A stretch of 44,054 nucleotides of DNA from an uncultured Oscillospiraceae bacterium (GTDB taxonomy: Bacteria > Bacillota > Clostridia > Oscillospirales > Acutalibacteraceae): contig UQGM01000018.1 of NCBI GenBank assembly GCA_900540535.1, positions 1 through 44,054 on the forward strand, read 5' to 3'. Numbering within the stretch: the stretch's first letter is position 1; each line of letters begins with the position of its first letter. The notes under the pieces are model-generated. The model saw only the letters and a list, made by a program, of their open reading frames with translations. It searched no databases and had not been told where the DNA came from. Both the position numbers and the translations under genes were made by a program. Positions 35,174 through 43,642 of this stretch are shown here, in pieces.

Positions 35174-35800
35174 ATGGATAAGATCACACAGAAGAAAAAC
35201 GAGAAGTATTCAAATCTCATTTCAGCGGCATATGAGCTGTTTGAAAAAGATGGTATCGGCGGAGTGTCCATTGACGATATAGTAAAAAAAGCAGGTGTGG
35301 CGAAAGGCACGTTTTATCTGTACTTTAAAGATAAGGTGGATCTGATTTCAAAGCTGATATTTAAAAAAGCAGCTGATTATATGAGCTTGGAAACTGAGAT
35401 ACCGGAAATTAAAAATGACGATGATTTAGGCAGATGTATAAGGGGATATACAGATTTACTTGTGGATTTTCTTGAGAAAAACAAAACCCTCACGCTGCTG
35501 ATTGATAAAAATGTTCATGTCTGTGTAAATGCAGTTATCGAAAACCGAGAGGGACCCATAAAGGAATTGTACGACAAAATACTTCATTACTTTGAGCACC
35601 GAGGGTATCCTGAAAAACAGATTTCGGTGAAAATGTATTTGTACATTAATCTTATTGTTTCATCCTGCTGTAATGCAATACTAAGAGGAAAGCCTTACAG
35701 CCTTGAAGAGGTAAAGCCTCATCTTTACGATATTGTTACTATGAGCATATACGGCGTAGAGCAGTACCGTATAAATAACGGCGATGTGCCCCAGTCTTAA
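35174..35800 (+). CDS. TetR/AcrR-family regulator
   Basis: A 208-residue regulator whose N-terminal helix-turn-helix reads LISAAYELFEKDGIGGVSIDDIVKKAGVAKGTFYLYFKDKVDLIS, the TetR signature; the rest is the ligand and dimer domain. ATG 35174 is chosen because GAGAGGTG (35162-35169) precedes it; the in-frame 35153 start overlaps the operator zone. It is the first gene of an operon with an MMPL exporter and a lipoprotein, the classic layout of an autoregulated efflux system. Two identical-type palindromes at its promoter are the likely sites. The inducer is unknown. Confidence 0.92.
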   Translation: MDKITQKKNEKYSNLISAAYELFEKDGIGGVSIDDIVKKAGVAKGTFYLYFKDKVDLISKLIFKKAADYMSLETEIPEIKNDDDLGRCIRGYTDLLVDFLEKNKTLTLLIDKNVHVCVNAVIENREGPIKELYDKILHYFEHRGYPEKQISVKMYLYINLIVSSCCNAILRGKPYSLEEVKPHLYDIVTMSIYGVEQYRINNGDVPQS

Positions 35801-35836
35801 GAAAGGAACGGTACAGGGCTACCGATAACAGAAAAT

Positions 35837-37966
35837 ATGATAAAGAAAATAGCAAAGTGGGAAACTTATCATGCAAAAACAGTATTTATAATTGCGCTGC
35901 TGCTTTTGATTCCGTCACTGCTGGGATTCATCTGCACCCGTGTAAATTATGATATACTGTCCTATCTGCCCGAAGATCTGGGATCCGTACAGGGTGAGCA
36001 GGTGCTTGATAAAACTTTTAACAGCGCAGGTATGGCGATAGTCATTGTCGAGGATATGCCTGCAAAATACACCTCAGTACTGAAAGAGGAAATTTTGAAA
36101 ATTGACGGAGTAAGCTCCGCAATATGGGTAGATGACCTTGCGGGAACACAGGTTCCGTCGGATATTCTCCCTGACGAAATAAAGCAGATTTTTTATTCTG
36201 CCGATGAAAGCAAAACCATGATGCTTGTGCAGTTTAGCCATTCGGGCTCATCAAACGAAACTATGCAGGCGATTAAAGAAATCAAAAAGATAACCAACGA
36301 AAAAACTTTCATAAGCGGTATGTCGGCTATTACCGAGGATATCAAGGAGCTTACTGACAGTCAGGCTCCCATATACATAGCCTTTGCAATAGCCCTTGCG
36401 CTGATTGTCATGTCCGTTATGATGGAGTCATGGATTCTTCCCTTTGTAATACTTGTTGCTCTTGGCATGGCGATACTCTACAACATGGGCACAAATATAT
36501 TTATGGGAGAAATTTCCTTTATCACTCAGGCAATAGCGGCAATTCTTCAGCTTGGCGTTACTATGGACTATTCCATATTCCTAATGGATCGCTACATAGA
36601 GGAAAAACGGATTTATGACGATCGCCGTGACGCCATGGCAAGCGCAGTTGTAAAGTCATTCACAGCCCTTGCAGGAAGCTCACTTACAACTATTTTCGGT
36701 TTTGTAGCCCTGTGCTTCATGCAGCTTCGTCTGGGCTTTGATATAGGCTTTGTCATGGCAAAGGGCGTTGTGTTCGGTATACTCATGGTTGTGCTGGTAC
36801 TTCCCGCCATGATTCTGATCTTTGAAAAATATATCAATAAATACAGACACCGCAATTTTGTTCCCCATTTTAACAGAACCAATGAGTTTGTATATAAACA
36901 CAAAAAGGTCTTTGCACTGATTTTTGTTATTATGCTTATCCCTGCATACTTTGTTCAGAAAAACGTAGATGTCTACTACAACATGGATAAAGCGCTTCCC
37001 CAGGATCTGGTTTCAATTCAGGGTCTCAATAAGCTTAAAAACGATTTTGACATGGCATCCACTCAATTTTTGATTGTTGATGATACCATCCCCGCCGGTG
37101 AACTTATGGAGATGGAGGGACAAATCGAAAATCTTGACGGCATCGCCTCCGTAATGGCTTATAACTCCATTATGGGTCCTGCTGTTCCCGATGATATTAT
37201 TCCCGATGACATTCTTAAAATCTGCAAACAGGACGGCAAGCAGATGATAATGGTCAACTCCGAATACAGTGCCGCAACCGATGAGCTGGACAGTCAGATT
37301 GAACAGATGACCGCAATTGTAAAGGCCCACGACCCCAATGCCCTTATTACAGGTGAGGGAGCCTTGACAAAGGATCTTATAACTACTACTGACAGGGATT
37401 TCCTTGTAACGAGCATACTTTCTATTGTAGCGATATTTATTCTCATTGCCCTTTGCTTTAAATCCTTCTCGCTTCCGGTGCTGCTTGTGCTTTCAATCGA
37501 GTTTGCAATCTGGATTAACCTTGCCTGTTCCACTCTAATGGGTACGGAAGTCTCATTTGTTTCGCCGACAGTTATAAACTGTGTTCAGCTTGGCGCAACG
37601 GTGGACTACGCCATTCTCATTACAACAAGGTTCCGTGAAGAGCTTCATTTGGGAAGAACGAAAAAGGATGCAATCCTCAATGCCGCAAACGCAGCAGAGA
37701 GGTCTATCCTTCAAAGTGCGTCGGTATTCTTTGTTGCAACTTTTGGCGTATATCTCATATGCGATATTTCCCTTATAAAAGGCATATGCGTGCTTCTGGC
37801 AAGAGGTTCTGTAATCAGTATGCTGGTAATTGTATTTTTCCTTACTCCCATGCTTTATCTGTGCGAAGGCCTTATTAACAAAACAACCTTCGGCTGGAGG
37901 TCAAATAATTCTCAAAAGAAAAGCAAGGGTGAAACTATGAAAAGTGAGGTACGAAACGATGCGTAA
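35837..37966 (+). CDS. MMPL/RND-family exporter
   Basis: A polytopic protein of 709 residues in two homologous halves. Each half has one helix, a large extracellular loop and then five helices (about 12 in total). The first half contains SYLPEDLGSVQGEQVL and GVTMDYSIFLMDRY with Asp244; the second half contains ALPQDLVSIQGLNKLK and GATVDYAILITTRF with Asp590. These Asp-Tyr pairs are the proton-relay positions of MMPL transporters. Export of lipids, drugs or surface molecules driven by the proton gradient is likely. No in-frame start precedes ATG 35837. The GAAAGGA at 35801-35807 is far away, and a CGGTA/TACCG hairpin (35809-35824) lies between, which may bring it closer. Confidence 0.9.
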   Translation: MIKKIAKWETYHAKTVFIIALLLLIPSLLGFICTRVNYDILSYLPEDLGSVQGEQVLDKTFNSAGMAIVIVEDMPAKYTSVLKEEILKIDGVSSAIWVDDLAGTQVPSDILPDEIKQIFYSADESKTMMLVQFSHSGSSNETMQAIKEIKKITNEKTFISGMSAITEDIKELTDSQAPIYIAFAIALALIVMSVMMESWILPFVILVALGMAILYNMGTNIFMGEISFITQAIAAILQLGVTMDYSIFLMDRYIEEKRIYDDRRDAMASAVVKSFTALAGSSLTTIFGFVALCFMQLRLGFDIGFVMAKGVVFGILMVVLVLPAMILIFEKYINKYRHRNFVPHFNRTNEFVYKHKKVFALIFVIMLIPAYFVQKNVDVYYNMDKALPQDLVSIQGLNKLKNDFDMASTQFLIVDDTIPAGELMEMEGQIENLDGIASVMAYNSIMGPAVPDDIIPDDILKICKQDGKQMIMVNSEYSAATDELDSQIEQMTAIVKAHDPNALITGEGALTKDLITTTDRDFLVTSILSIVAIFILIALCFKSFSLPVLLVLSIEFAIWINLACSTLMGTEVSFVSPTVINCVQLGATVDYAILITTRFREELHLGRTKKDAILNAANAAERSILQSASVFFVATFGVYLICDISLIKGICVLLARGSVISMLVIVFFLTPMLYLCEGLINKTTFGWRSNNSQKKSKGETMKSEVRNDA

Positions 37967-39650
37967 TAATAAATTAATCAAAGCTTTGTGCGGTCTGCTT
38001 GCTGTTATTCTTGTAATTCCCGCTGCGGCAGGATGTCAGAAGAAAGAAACCAAAACTGATAATGCCATACTCAATGAGGAGTTGGGCAGTGAAAAGTACG
38101 TTCAGCAAGCCTATACAGAGCAGGCAAAAAATGTTAAAAAGGATGAAACTGTTTATATAAATGCAAAGGCGGATGGAACAGTTTATAAGGTTAATGTTAC
38201 CGACTGGCTTCATACAGACGCTCCTCAGGTAAGGGTTACAGATGTAAGCAATCTTACTGACATAAAGAATGTAAAATCTCTTACAACACCCATACAGGAA
38301 AACGGAAACCTTTACTGGGATATGGATACCACGGACCTTTATTACAGCGGAGTTACTGAGCAGCAGCCCCCTGTAAAGTTTACAATAAAGTATTTCCTTG
38401 AGGATAAAGAGATGTCCGCTGAGGAAATTGCAGGCAAAAAGGGAAATGTAAAAATTCAGATAACAGCAGAAAATACCCTTAAAAAGAAAATAAACGTTGA
38501 GGGTAAGGAATATGAAATAACCTGTCCCATGCTTATAGCAGGCGGAACAATCATGCCTGAGGATACTTTTACAAACATTGCAATTGACCACGGCAGCGCT
38601 ATAAGCGACGGAGCAAAGCAGATTGTCTTTTTTGCCGGAGTTCCGGGAATGGATAAAAGTCTCGGACTTTCCGACCTCGATGTAAGTCTTATTGATAAGT
38701 CAATGTATTCGGATACATACACAATAAGCGCATATACCGAAAAATTTGAGCTCGGCAATCTTATGTTTGCAGTTATGCCCTTTTCGTCAGTAGGCACTTT
38801 AGGCAACGGTGGACTTACCGATACCATAGACGGAGTAAAAGACGTACTTACTGATATTGAAAAAATCGAAACTGCCATGAACGGCCTTGATGTAAATAAA
38901 ATTATAGATTTGCTTTACGGCGATTCAAATAAAATAGAAAATATCATGAGTGCCGTAAGCGAAGCATCAGCTCTCTATAATGACAACGAAAAGCTTCTCA
39001 AAGTTTTAGGCGGATATATGACCGATGAAAATATCAAAAAGATAGATAAACTCATCACCGATTTAAATAATACGGATCTTGAGTCCCTTGCAAATACTTT
39101 AAGTGATCCGGCGCTTCAAAAGCTCCTTGCTATGCTTCCGGCACTTTCTGAGAGTATTTCGAGCGTTACCGCTCTGGCACAGGATTTAGAGGACGTAATG
39201 CCAATATTTGAAAGTCTGTCAAAGCAGATGAATGATCCTGAAATTAAAAAATCCGTTGAGAATCTGCCTCAGACCCTTAAAAAGCTCAATGAGATTTTAG
39301 CGGTTATGAATAACAACAAAGAGCTTCTTCAGACTTTCGGAAAACTTGCAAGCGGTGACAGTGTCGAGCAGATCGAAGCAATTCTCGATACAGCGGATAA
39401 ATATGTCGGTAACGGTTCTATTTCAAAAGAGCAGTCGGAGTCCCTTGCAGGAAGAATGAAAGAATGGCTTGTTTTCGGAAGCGAATACGATATTTTTACA
39501 AAGCGCACTGACGATATGACCTCTACCGTTGTATTTACTTATAAGACTGATGCAGTATCAGCACCGAAGGAAGAGACAAAGACAACTTCCTCCGAAAAAA
39601 CAGATGAAAACACAGGCATTGTTGCCTGGTTCAAAAATCTCTTTAAATAA
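37959..39650 (+). CDS. Predicted lipoprotein partnered with the MMPL exporter
   Basis: A 563-residue exported protein of unknown function. A basic N-terminus and hydrophobic stretch (LLAVILVIPAAAGC) end in a lipobox with Cys26, so it is likely anchored on the outer face of the membrane. Residues about 50-280 are beta-rich and unassigned. About 290-500 is a long helical stretch with repeated leucines, reminiscent of the helical parts of YhgE/Pip-type surface proteins. The C-terminus has a Lys/Thr-rich linker and ends IVAWFKNLFK. It overlaps the exporter gene by 8 bp, with GTGAGGT at 37944-37950 before ATG 37959. Tight coupling suggests it works with the pump. Confidence 0.8.
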   Translation: MRNNKLIKALCGLLAVILVIPAAAGCQKKETKTDNAILNEELGSEKYVQQAYTEQAKNVKKDETVYINAKADGTVYKVNVTDWLHTDAPQVRVTDVSNLTDIKNVKSLTTPIQENGNLYWDMDTTDLYYSGVTEQQPPVKFTIKYFLEDKEMSAEEIAGKKGNVKIQITAENTLKKKINVEGKEYEITCPMLIAGGTIMPEDTFTNIAIDHGSAISDGAKQIVFFAGVPGMDKSLGLSDLDVSLIDKSMYSDTYTISAYTEKFELGNLMFAVMPFSSVGTLGNGGLTDTIDGVKDVLTDIEKIETAMNGLDVNKIIDLLYGDSNKIENIMSAVSEASALYNDNEKLLKVLGGYMTDENIKKIDKLITDLNNTDLESLANTLSDPALQKLLAMLPALSESISSVTALAQDLEDVMPIFESLSKQMNDPEIKKSVENLPQTLKKLNEILAVMNNNKELLQTFGKLASGDSVEQIEAILDTADKYVGNGSISKEQSESLAGRMKEWLVFGSEYDIFTKRTDDMTSTVVFTYKTDAVSAPKEETKTTSSEKTDENTGIVAWFKNLFK

Positions 39651-39678
39651 TCAGTTCACTAAAAATAATAAAAAGTCT

Positions 39679-39718
39679 CAGAGAGCGTTTTTAAACGTTT
39701 CTCTGCGGCTTTTTTCTT
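39679..39718 (+). terminator. Terminator of the tetR-MMPL-lipoprotein operon
   Basis: CAGAGAGCG (from 39679) pairs with CGTTTCTCTG (to 39705), with a short bulge, followed by six T's at 39711-39716. Confidence 0.8.
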
Positions 39719-39819
39719 TTAATAAATTATCAGTATATTTTTTGTTTTTATATTATTGAAAAATTAATTTTTGATATTTTTCTCATAAAAATATGCTCAA
39801 ATATTTGTTAGTAATTAAC

Positions 39820-39859
39820 TTGTTAATTTATAGACAAACTTCACGATAAGTTATATAAT
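39820..39859 (+). promoter_or_regulatory. fucO promoter with Rex-like operator
   Basis: TAGACA (39831-39836), an exact 17-bp spacer and TATAAT (39854-39859) form the promoter. TTGTTAA-TTTA-TAGACAA (39820-39837) matches the Rex consensus TTGTTAAN4TTAACAA at 12 of 14 fixed positions and covers the -35. Rex is the NADH-sensing repressor of fermentation genes in Clostridia. Confidence 0.5.
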
Positions 39860-39904
39860 AAACTCATAGCGCAAAGATTTTTTATATTCTTTATACAAAT
39901 AAAG

Positions 39905-39912
39905 AAGCGCTT
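39905..39912 (+). promoter_or_regulatory. Possible cre (CcpA) site in the fucO leader
   Basis: The perfect AAGCGCTT core lies about 45 bp after the -10, a roadblock position. The flanks match the cre consensus only partly (about 10 of 14 positions), so this is tentative. Confidence 0.3.
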
Positions 39913-39948
39913 TTAAAGAAAATATTATTTTAAAGGAGAGAATATACT

Positions 39949-41097
39949 ATGGCAAATCGCATTGTTCTCAACACAATTTCTTATCACGGCAAAGGTGCAA
40001 TTGAAAACATTGTTCCCGAGCTTACTTCAAGGGGAATGAAAAAGGCTTTCGTCTGCTCCGACCCCGATCTTCTGAAATTCGGAGTTACAAAAAAGGTTAC
40101 AGATCTTCTTGATGCAGCTAATTTCGCATATGAAATTTACAGCGACATAAAGGCAAATCCCACAATCGAAAATGTACAGACAGGCGTTGCAGCATTTAAA
40201 AATAGCGGCGCTGACTGCATCGTTGCAATCGGCGGCGGTTCCTCAATGGATACAGCTAAGGCAATCGGTATTATAATCGAGAACCCTGAGTTCGCTGATG
40301 TTCGCAGCCTTGAGGGCGTAGCTCCTACAAAGAATCATGCTGTTTTCACAATCGCAGTACCCACCACAGCAGGTACAGCTGCTGAGGTTACAATAAACTA
40401 TGTTATCACAGACGTAGAAAAGAAACGTAAGTTTGTCTGCGTTGATACTCACGATATTCCCGAAGTAGCAGTTGTTGACCCCGATATGATGTCAACTATG
40501 CCCAAAGGACTTACAGCCGCAACAGGTATGGATGCTCTCACTCATGCTATTGAGGGCTACATTACAAAGGGCGCTTGGGAAATGACAGATATGTTCCATC
40601 TCAAGGCTATCGAGATTATTTCAAAGTATCTTCGTGCCGCTGTTGACAATACTCCCGAGGGACGTGAAGGAATGGCTCTCGCTCAGTACATTGCAGGTCA
40701 GGGCTTCTCAAACGTTGGTCTTGGTATCGTTCACTCAATGGCACACAGCCTCGGCGCTGTTTATGATACTCCTCACGGTGTTGCAAATGCAATTCTTCTT
40801 CCCACAATCATGGAGTACAACGCTCCCTGCACAGGTGAAAAGTACAGAGATATTGCAAAGGCAATGGGTGTTGAGGGTGTAGATGAAATGACTCTCGATG
40901 AAGCAAGAAAGGCTGCATGTGATGCTGTTAAACAGCTTTCAATGGATGTCGGTATCCCCGCAGACCTTAAAGAAATCGTTAAGGATGAGGATGTACAGTT
41001 CCTGAGTGAGTCTGCTTATGCAGATGCATGTCGTCCCGGAAATCCCCGTGACACAAGCGTTGAGGAGATCGCAGAGCTTTACAGAAGCCTCATGTAA
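39949..41097 (+). CDS. fucO: Lactaldehyde reductase / 1,2-propanediol oxidoreductase (iron alcohol dehydrogenase)
   Basis: A group III iron-dependent dehydrogenase of 382 residues, the same length as E. coli FucO and matching it over long stretches (NPEFADVRSLEG, PTTAGTAAEVTINYVITD, RKFVCVDTHDIPEVA, DALTHAIEGYIT). It reduces L-lactaldehyde to 1,2-propanediol with NADH, letting the cell dispose of electrons when it ferments fucose or rhamnose. The NAD loop is GGGSSMDTAKA. The metal ligands lie in DALTHAIEGY and VHSMAHSLGAVYDTPHG. No fucose or rhamnose catabolic gene is adjacent, so a more general aldehyde reductase role is possible. AAAGGAGAG precedes ATG 39949. Confidence 0.92.
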   Translation: MANRIVLNTISYHGKGAIENIVPELTSRGMKKAFVCSDPDLLKFGVTKKVTDLLDAANFAYEIYSDIKANPTIENVQTGVAAFKNSGADCIVAIGGGSSMDTAKAIGIIIENPEFADVRSLEGVAPTKNHAVFTIAVPTTAGTAAEVTINYVITDVEKKRKFVCVDTHDIPEVAVVDPDMMSTMPKGLTAATGMDALTHAIEGYITKGAWEMTDMFHLKAIEIISKYLRAAVDNTPEGREGMALAQYIAGQGFSNVGLGIVHSMAHSLGAVYDTPHGVANAILLPTIMEYNAPCTGEKYRDIAKAMGVEGVDEMTLDEARKAACDAVKQLSMDVGIPADLKEIVKDEDVQFLSESAYADACRPGNPRDTSVEEIAELYRSLM

Positions 41098-41123
41098 TTT
41101 CTTTTGAAAGCTTAATATAAAGC

Positions 41124-41162
41124 GAATGAGCCCGGACTGAAAAGTCCGGGCTCATTCTTTTA
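41124..41162. terminator. Bidirectional terminator between fucO and feoB
   Basis: GAATGAGCCCGGACT (41124-41138) pairs perfectly over 15 bp with AGTCCGGGCTCATTC (41143-41157), with a GAAA loop and T's after it. Confidence 0.9.
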
Positions 41163-41166
41163 ACAT

Positions 41167-43275
41167 TTAAATAAAAATCCTTACAATATTCGCAAATATA
41201 AAGCAGATTATAAATCCTGCGGCGGTGGGAATAAGAGCGGAAAGCAGTGTCCATTTAAGGCTGCCCGTTTCTTTTTTCACTGTCAGCAGGGTAGTGGAGC
41301 AGGGCCAGTGCATAAGTGAAAAGAGCAGAAATGAAATTGCCGTTATTTCGGTCCAGCCGTTTGCTGTAAGGAGTGAGTAAAGTGAAGTTAAATCTCCCAT
41401 TTCCGTTATTGTTCCCGAGCAGGTGTATGCCATCAGGATTATGGGTACTACTATTTCATTGGCGGGAAAGCCTAAGATAAAAGCTATCAATATAACTCCG
41501 TCAAGTCCGAAGAGAGAAGCAAATGGGTCGAGAAAAGCGGCACAGTGGTTTAAAAGGCTGATGCCGTCAATCTGAATGTTTGCCGCAAGCCAGATTATTA
41601 CTCCGGCAGGAGCAGCTACTGCAGCAGCTCTTGCAAGGACAAAGAGGGTGCGGTCAAATATGGAACGGACAATGACTTTTCCTATCTGCGGCTTTCTGTA
41701 CGGCGGCATTTCGAGGCTGAAAAATGACGGTACTCCTTTAAAGAGGGTTTTTGAAAGAATATAAGAAACCAAAAAGGTCATAAACACTCCAAAGAGGATA
41801 ACTCCTGTGAGCATTGCTGCTCCGCAGAAAGCAGAAGCTCCCGCAAAGAACATGGTTATAATTGCAATGAGAGCGGGAAAGCGTCCGTTGCAGGGGACAA
41901 AAGCATTGGTGACAGTGGCGATTATACGTTCTCTCGGAGATGAGATAATGCGGCAGCCTGTAACTCCTGCGGCGTTGCAGCCAAATCCCATACACATTGT
42001 GAGAGCCTGTTTTCCGCAGGTTCCGGCTTTTTTAAAGGGTTTATCGAGATTAAATGCAATTCTTGGCAGATATCCTGAGTCCTCCAAAAGTGTAAATAAA
42101 GGAAAGAAAATTGCCATTGGCGGCAGCATAACCGATACTACCCATGCCAGCACCCTGTAAGCGCCGTCGCAGATTATTCCTATTAGCCACTGTGGAGCGC
42201 CGGCAAGGGTCATTGCCTTTGTGAGTTTTTCGCCTATTGAAAACAGAAAATCCGAAAGAAGCGAAGATGGATAGTTGGCGGCATAAATGGTAAGCCAGAA
42301 GACGAAAAGCAAAAGCAGTACCATAACCGGTATTCCCGTGAGCTTTCCTGTAAGTATTTTGTCAGCTCTTCTGTCGAATTTATCATACTGCTTGTTTTTG
42401 TATTTGATGCAGCTATTTGCAACCTTTTCAGAAAATCTAATGGATGCTTCGGCGTTTATTTCGCATATTCTTTCGCTGTCAAAGCCTTTCTTAAGCAGTG
42501 CAGATGATGATTTTTCAGTCTCCTCAATTAAAAGTAAATCTTTTTCTGTGAGAATCTGTTCTTTGATTTTTTCTCCCGCCGAGGAGTTTCCAATAAGCTT
42601 TAAAGAAAGCCAGCGGGGACTAAGTTTGGTATTTTTAATCAGAGCAGAACAGCGGTCAATTTCTTTTTCGAGGTCGTGAGGATATTTGAGTTTTAAGGGC
42701 GGATAAACCCTTTCACTTTCAGTCATTTCTTCAATGGCTTTCATAAGCTCGTCAATGCCTTTGCCTGTTCTTGCGCAGACAGGGATAACTTTAATTCCCA
42801 AAATATACTCTAATTTTGTGTAGTTGATCTCGATCCCTTTTTTGGCGGCTTCGTCAGTTAAGTTTATGCAGATGATTACATTCCCTGTAATTTCCGCCGC
42901 CTGTATTGCCGGATTAAGGCTCCTTTCAAGGCTGGTTGCGTCGCATACCATAACTGTGGCATCGGCGTTTCCGAAGCATACGAAATCCGCCGCCGCTTCC
43001 TCTTCAGGTGAAGCGGGGATAAGGGAGTAAGAGCCCGGAAGATCGACAAAAATATAATCCTTGCCGTTAAAGTGGTGTGAACCGAAAGCAGTTGCTACGG
43101 TTTTTCCCGGCCAGTTTCCGGTGTGTTGACGCATACCTGTGAGGTTGTTAAATAAAGTACTTTTTCCCACATTTGGATTTCCGCCGAGAGCTATTATTTT
43201 TTCACATCCCGTAAGGCGAATTGAAAGCTCTTTAGGTATGCAGCTTTTGCCCACCGATGCGTTAGTCAGACCCAT
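41167..43275 (-). CDS. feoB: Ferrous iron transporter FeoB
   Basis: A 702-residue GTPase-coupled Fe(II) importer. The N-terminal G domain has GNPNVGKST (residues 32-40), a switch region TGNWPGKTV, DLPGSYSL and NLTDEA as the G4 site (commonly NMMDEA). A spacer region and about eight C-terminal helices with the paired Gate motifs follow, including SVMLPPMAIFFPLFTLLEDSGYLPR, GFGCNAAGVTGCR and CNGRFPALIAI. ATG 43275 overlaps the feoA end by 14 bp. No feoC or Fur-box match was seen. Confidence 0.96.
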   Translation of the reverse strand: MGLTNASVGKSCIPKELSIRLTGCEKIIALGGNPNVGKSTLFNNLTGMRQHTGNWPGKTVATAFGSHHFNGKDYIFVDLPGSYSLIPASPEEEAAADFVCFGNADATVMVCDATSLERSLNPAIQAAEITGNVIICINLTDEAAKKGIEINYTKLEYILGIKVIPVCARTGKGIDELMKAIEEMTESERVYPPLKLKYPHDLEKEIDRCSALIKNTKLSPRWLSLKLIGNSSAGEKIKEQILTEKDLLLIEETEKSSSALLKKGFDSERICEINAEASIRFSEKVANSCIKYKNKQYDKFDRRADKILTGKLTGIPVMVLLLLFVFWLTIYAANYPSSLLSDFLFSIGEKLTKAMTLAGAPQWLIGIICDGAYRVLAWVVSVMLPPMAIFFPLFTLLEDSGYLPRIAFNLDKPFKKAGTCGKQALTMCMGFGCNAAGVTGCRIISSPRERIIATVTNAFVPCNGRFPALIAIITMFFAGASAFCGAAMLTGVILFGVFMTFLVSYILSKTLFKGVPSFFSLEMPPYRKPQIGKVIVRSIFDRTLFVLARAAAVAAPAGVIIWLAANIQIDGISLLNHCAAFLDPFASLFGLDGVILIAFILGFPANEIVVPIILMAYTCSGTITEMGDLTSLYSLLTANGWTEITAISFLLFSLMHWPCSTTLLTVKKETGSLKWTLLSALIPTAAGFIICFIFANIVRIFI

Positions 43276-43516
43276 TTTCTTCGCCTCCGGAGAAAAGCTC
43301 TATTTTTGCGGCGTCTTCTTGCCTTAATGCAATTACAGTGCCTCTTACAAAATATGCATGGGGATCTCCTCCGGGGCTTTTTCTCAAAGCCTTTACCAAG
43401 GTTCCGTTTATAAAGCCTAAATCATAAAGCCGACGTTTCAGCTTGCCGCCGGCGTTTATGTTTTTTACATGAGCGGAATTTCCCGGAGTAAGTTTATCTA
43501 AAGTGAAAATATCCAT
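43262..43516 (-). CDS. feoA: FeoA family protein
   Basis: A small SH3-like protein of 84 residues that supports FeoB. It reads LDKLTPGNSAHVKNINAGGKLKRRLYDLGFINGTLVKALRKSPGGDPHAYFVRGTVIALR, the standard FeoA core. AAAGGAGA (plus 43523-43530) precedes ATG 43516. It overlaps feoB by 14 bp. Upstream on the minus strand there is a TATAAT about 40 bp before the gene, but the -35 is not convincing. Confidence 0.94.
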   Translation of the reverse strand: MDIFTLDKLTPGNSAHVKNINAGGKLKRRLYDLGFINGTLVKALRKSPGGDPHAYFVRGTVIALRQEDAAKIELFSGGEENGSD

Positions 43517-43604
43517 AGGGATTCTCCTTTCTCTTTGCGTAAGGTTCCTGTTAGCATTATATTTGAGTTTGACATTTTAGTGAGAAAAGAGAATTGCAAA
43601 TAAA

Positions 43605-43630
43605 AAGAGCAGCCCATAGGAGCTGCTCTG
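43605..43630 (-). terminator. Terminator of the membrane-protein gene
   Basis: AGAGCAGC (43606-43613) pairs with GCTGCTCT (43622-43629). On the minus strand the stem is followed by TTTTTATTT, 13 bp beyond the stop at 43643. Confidence 0.8.
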
Positions 43631-43642
43631 TATTTCTAGGAT

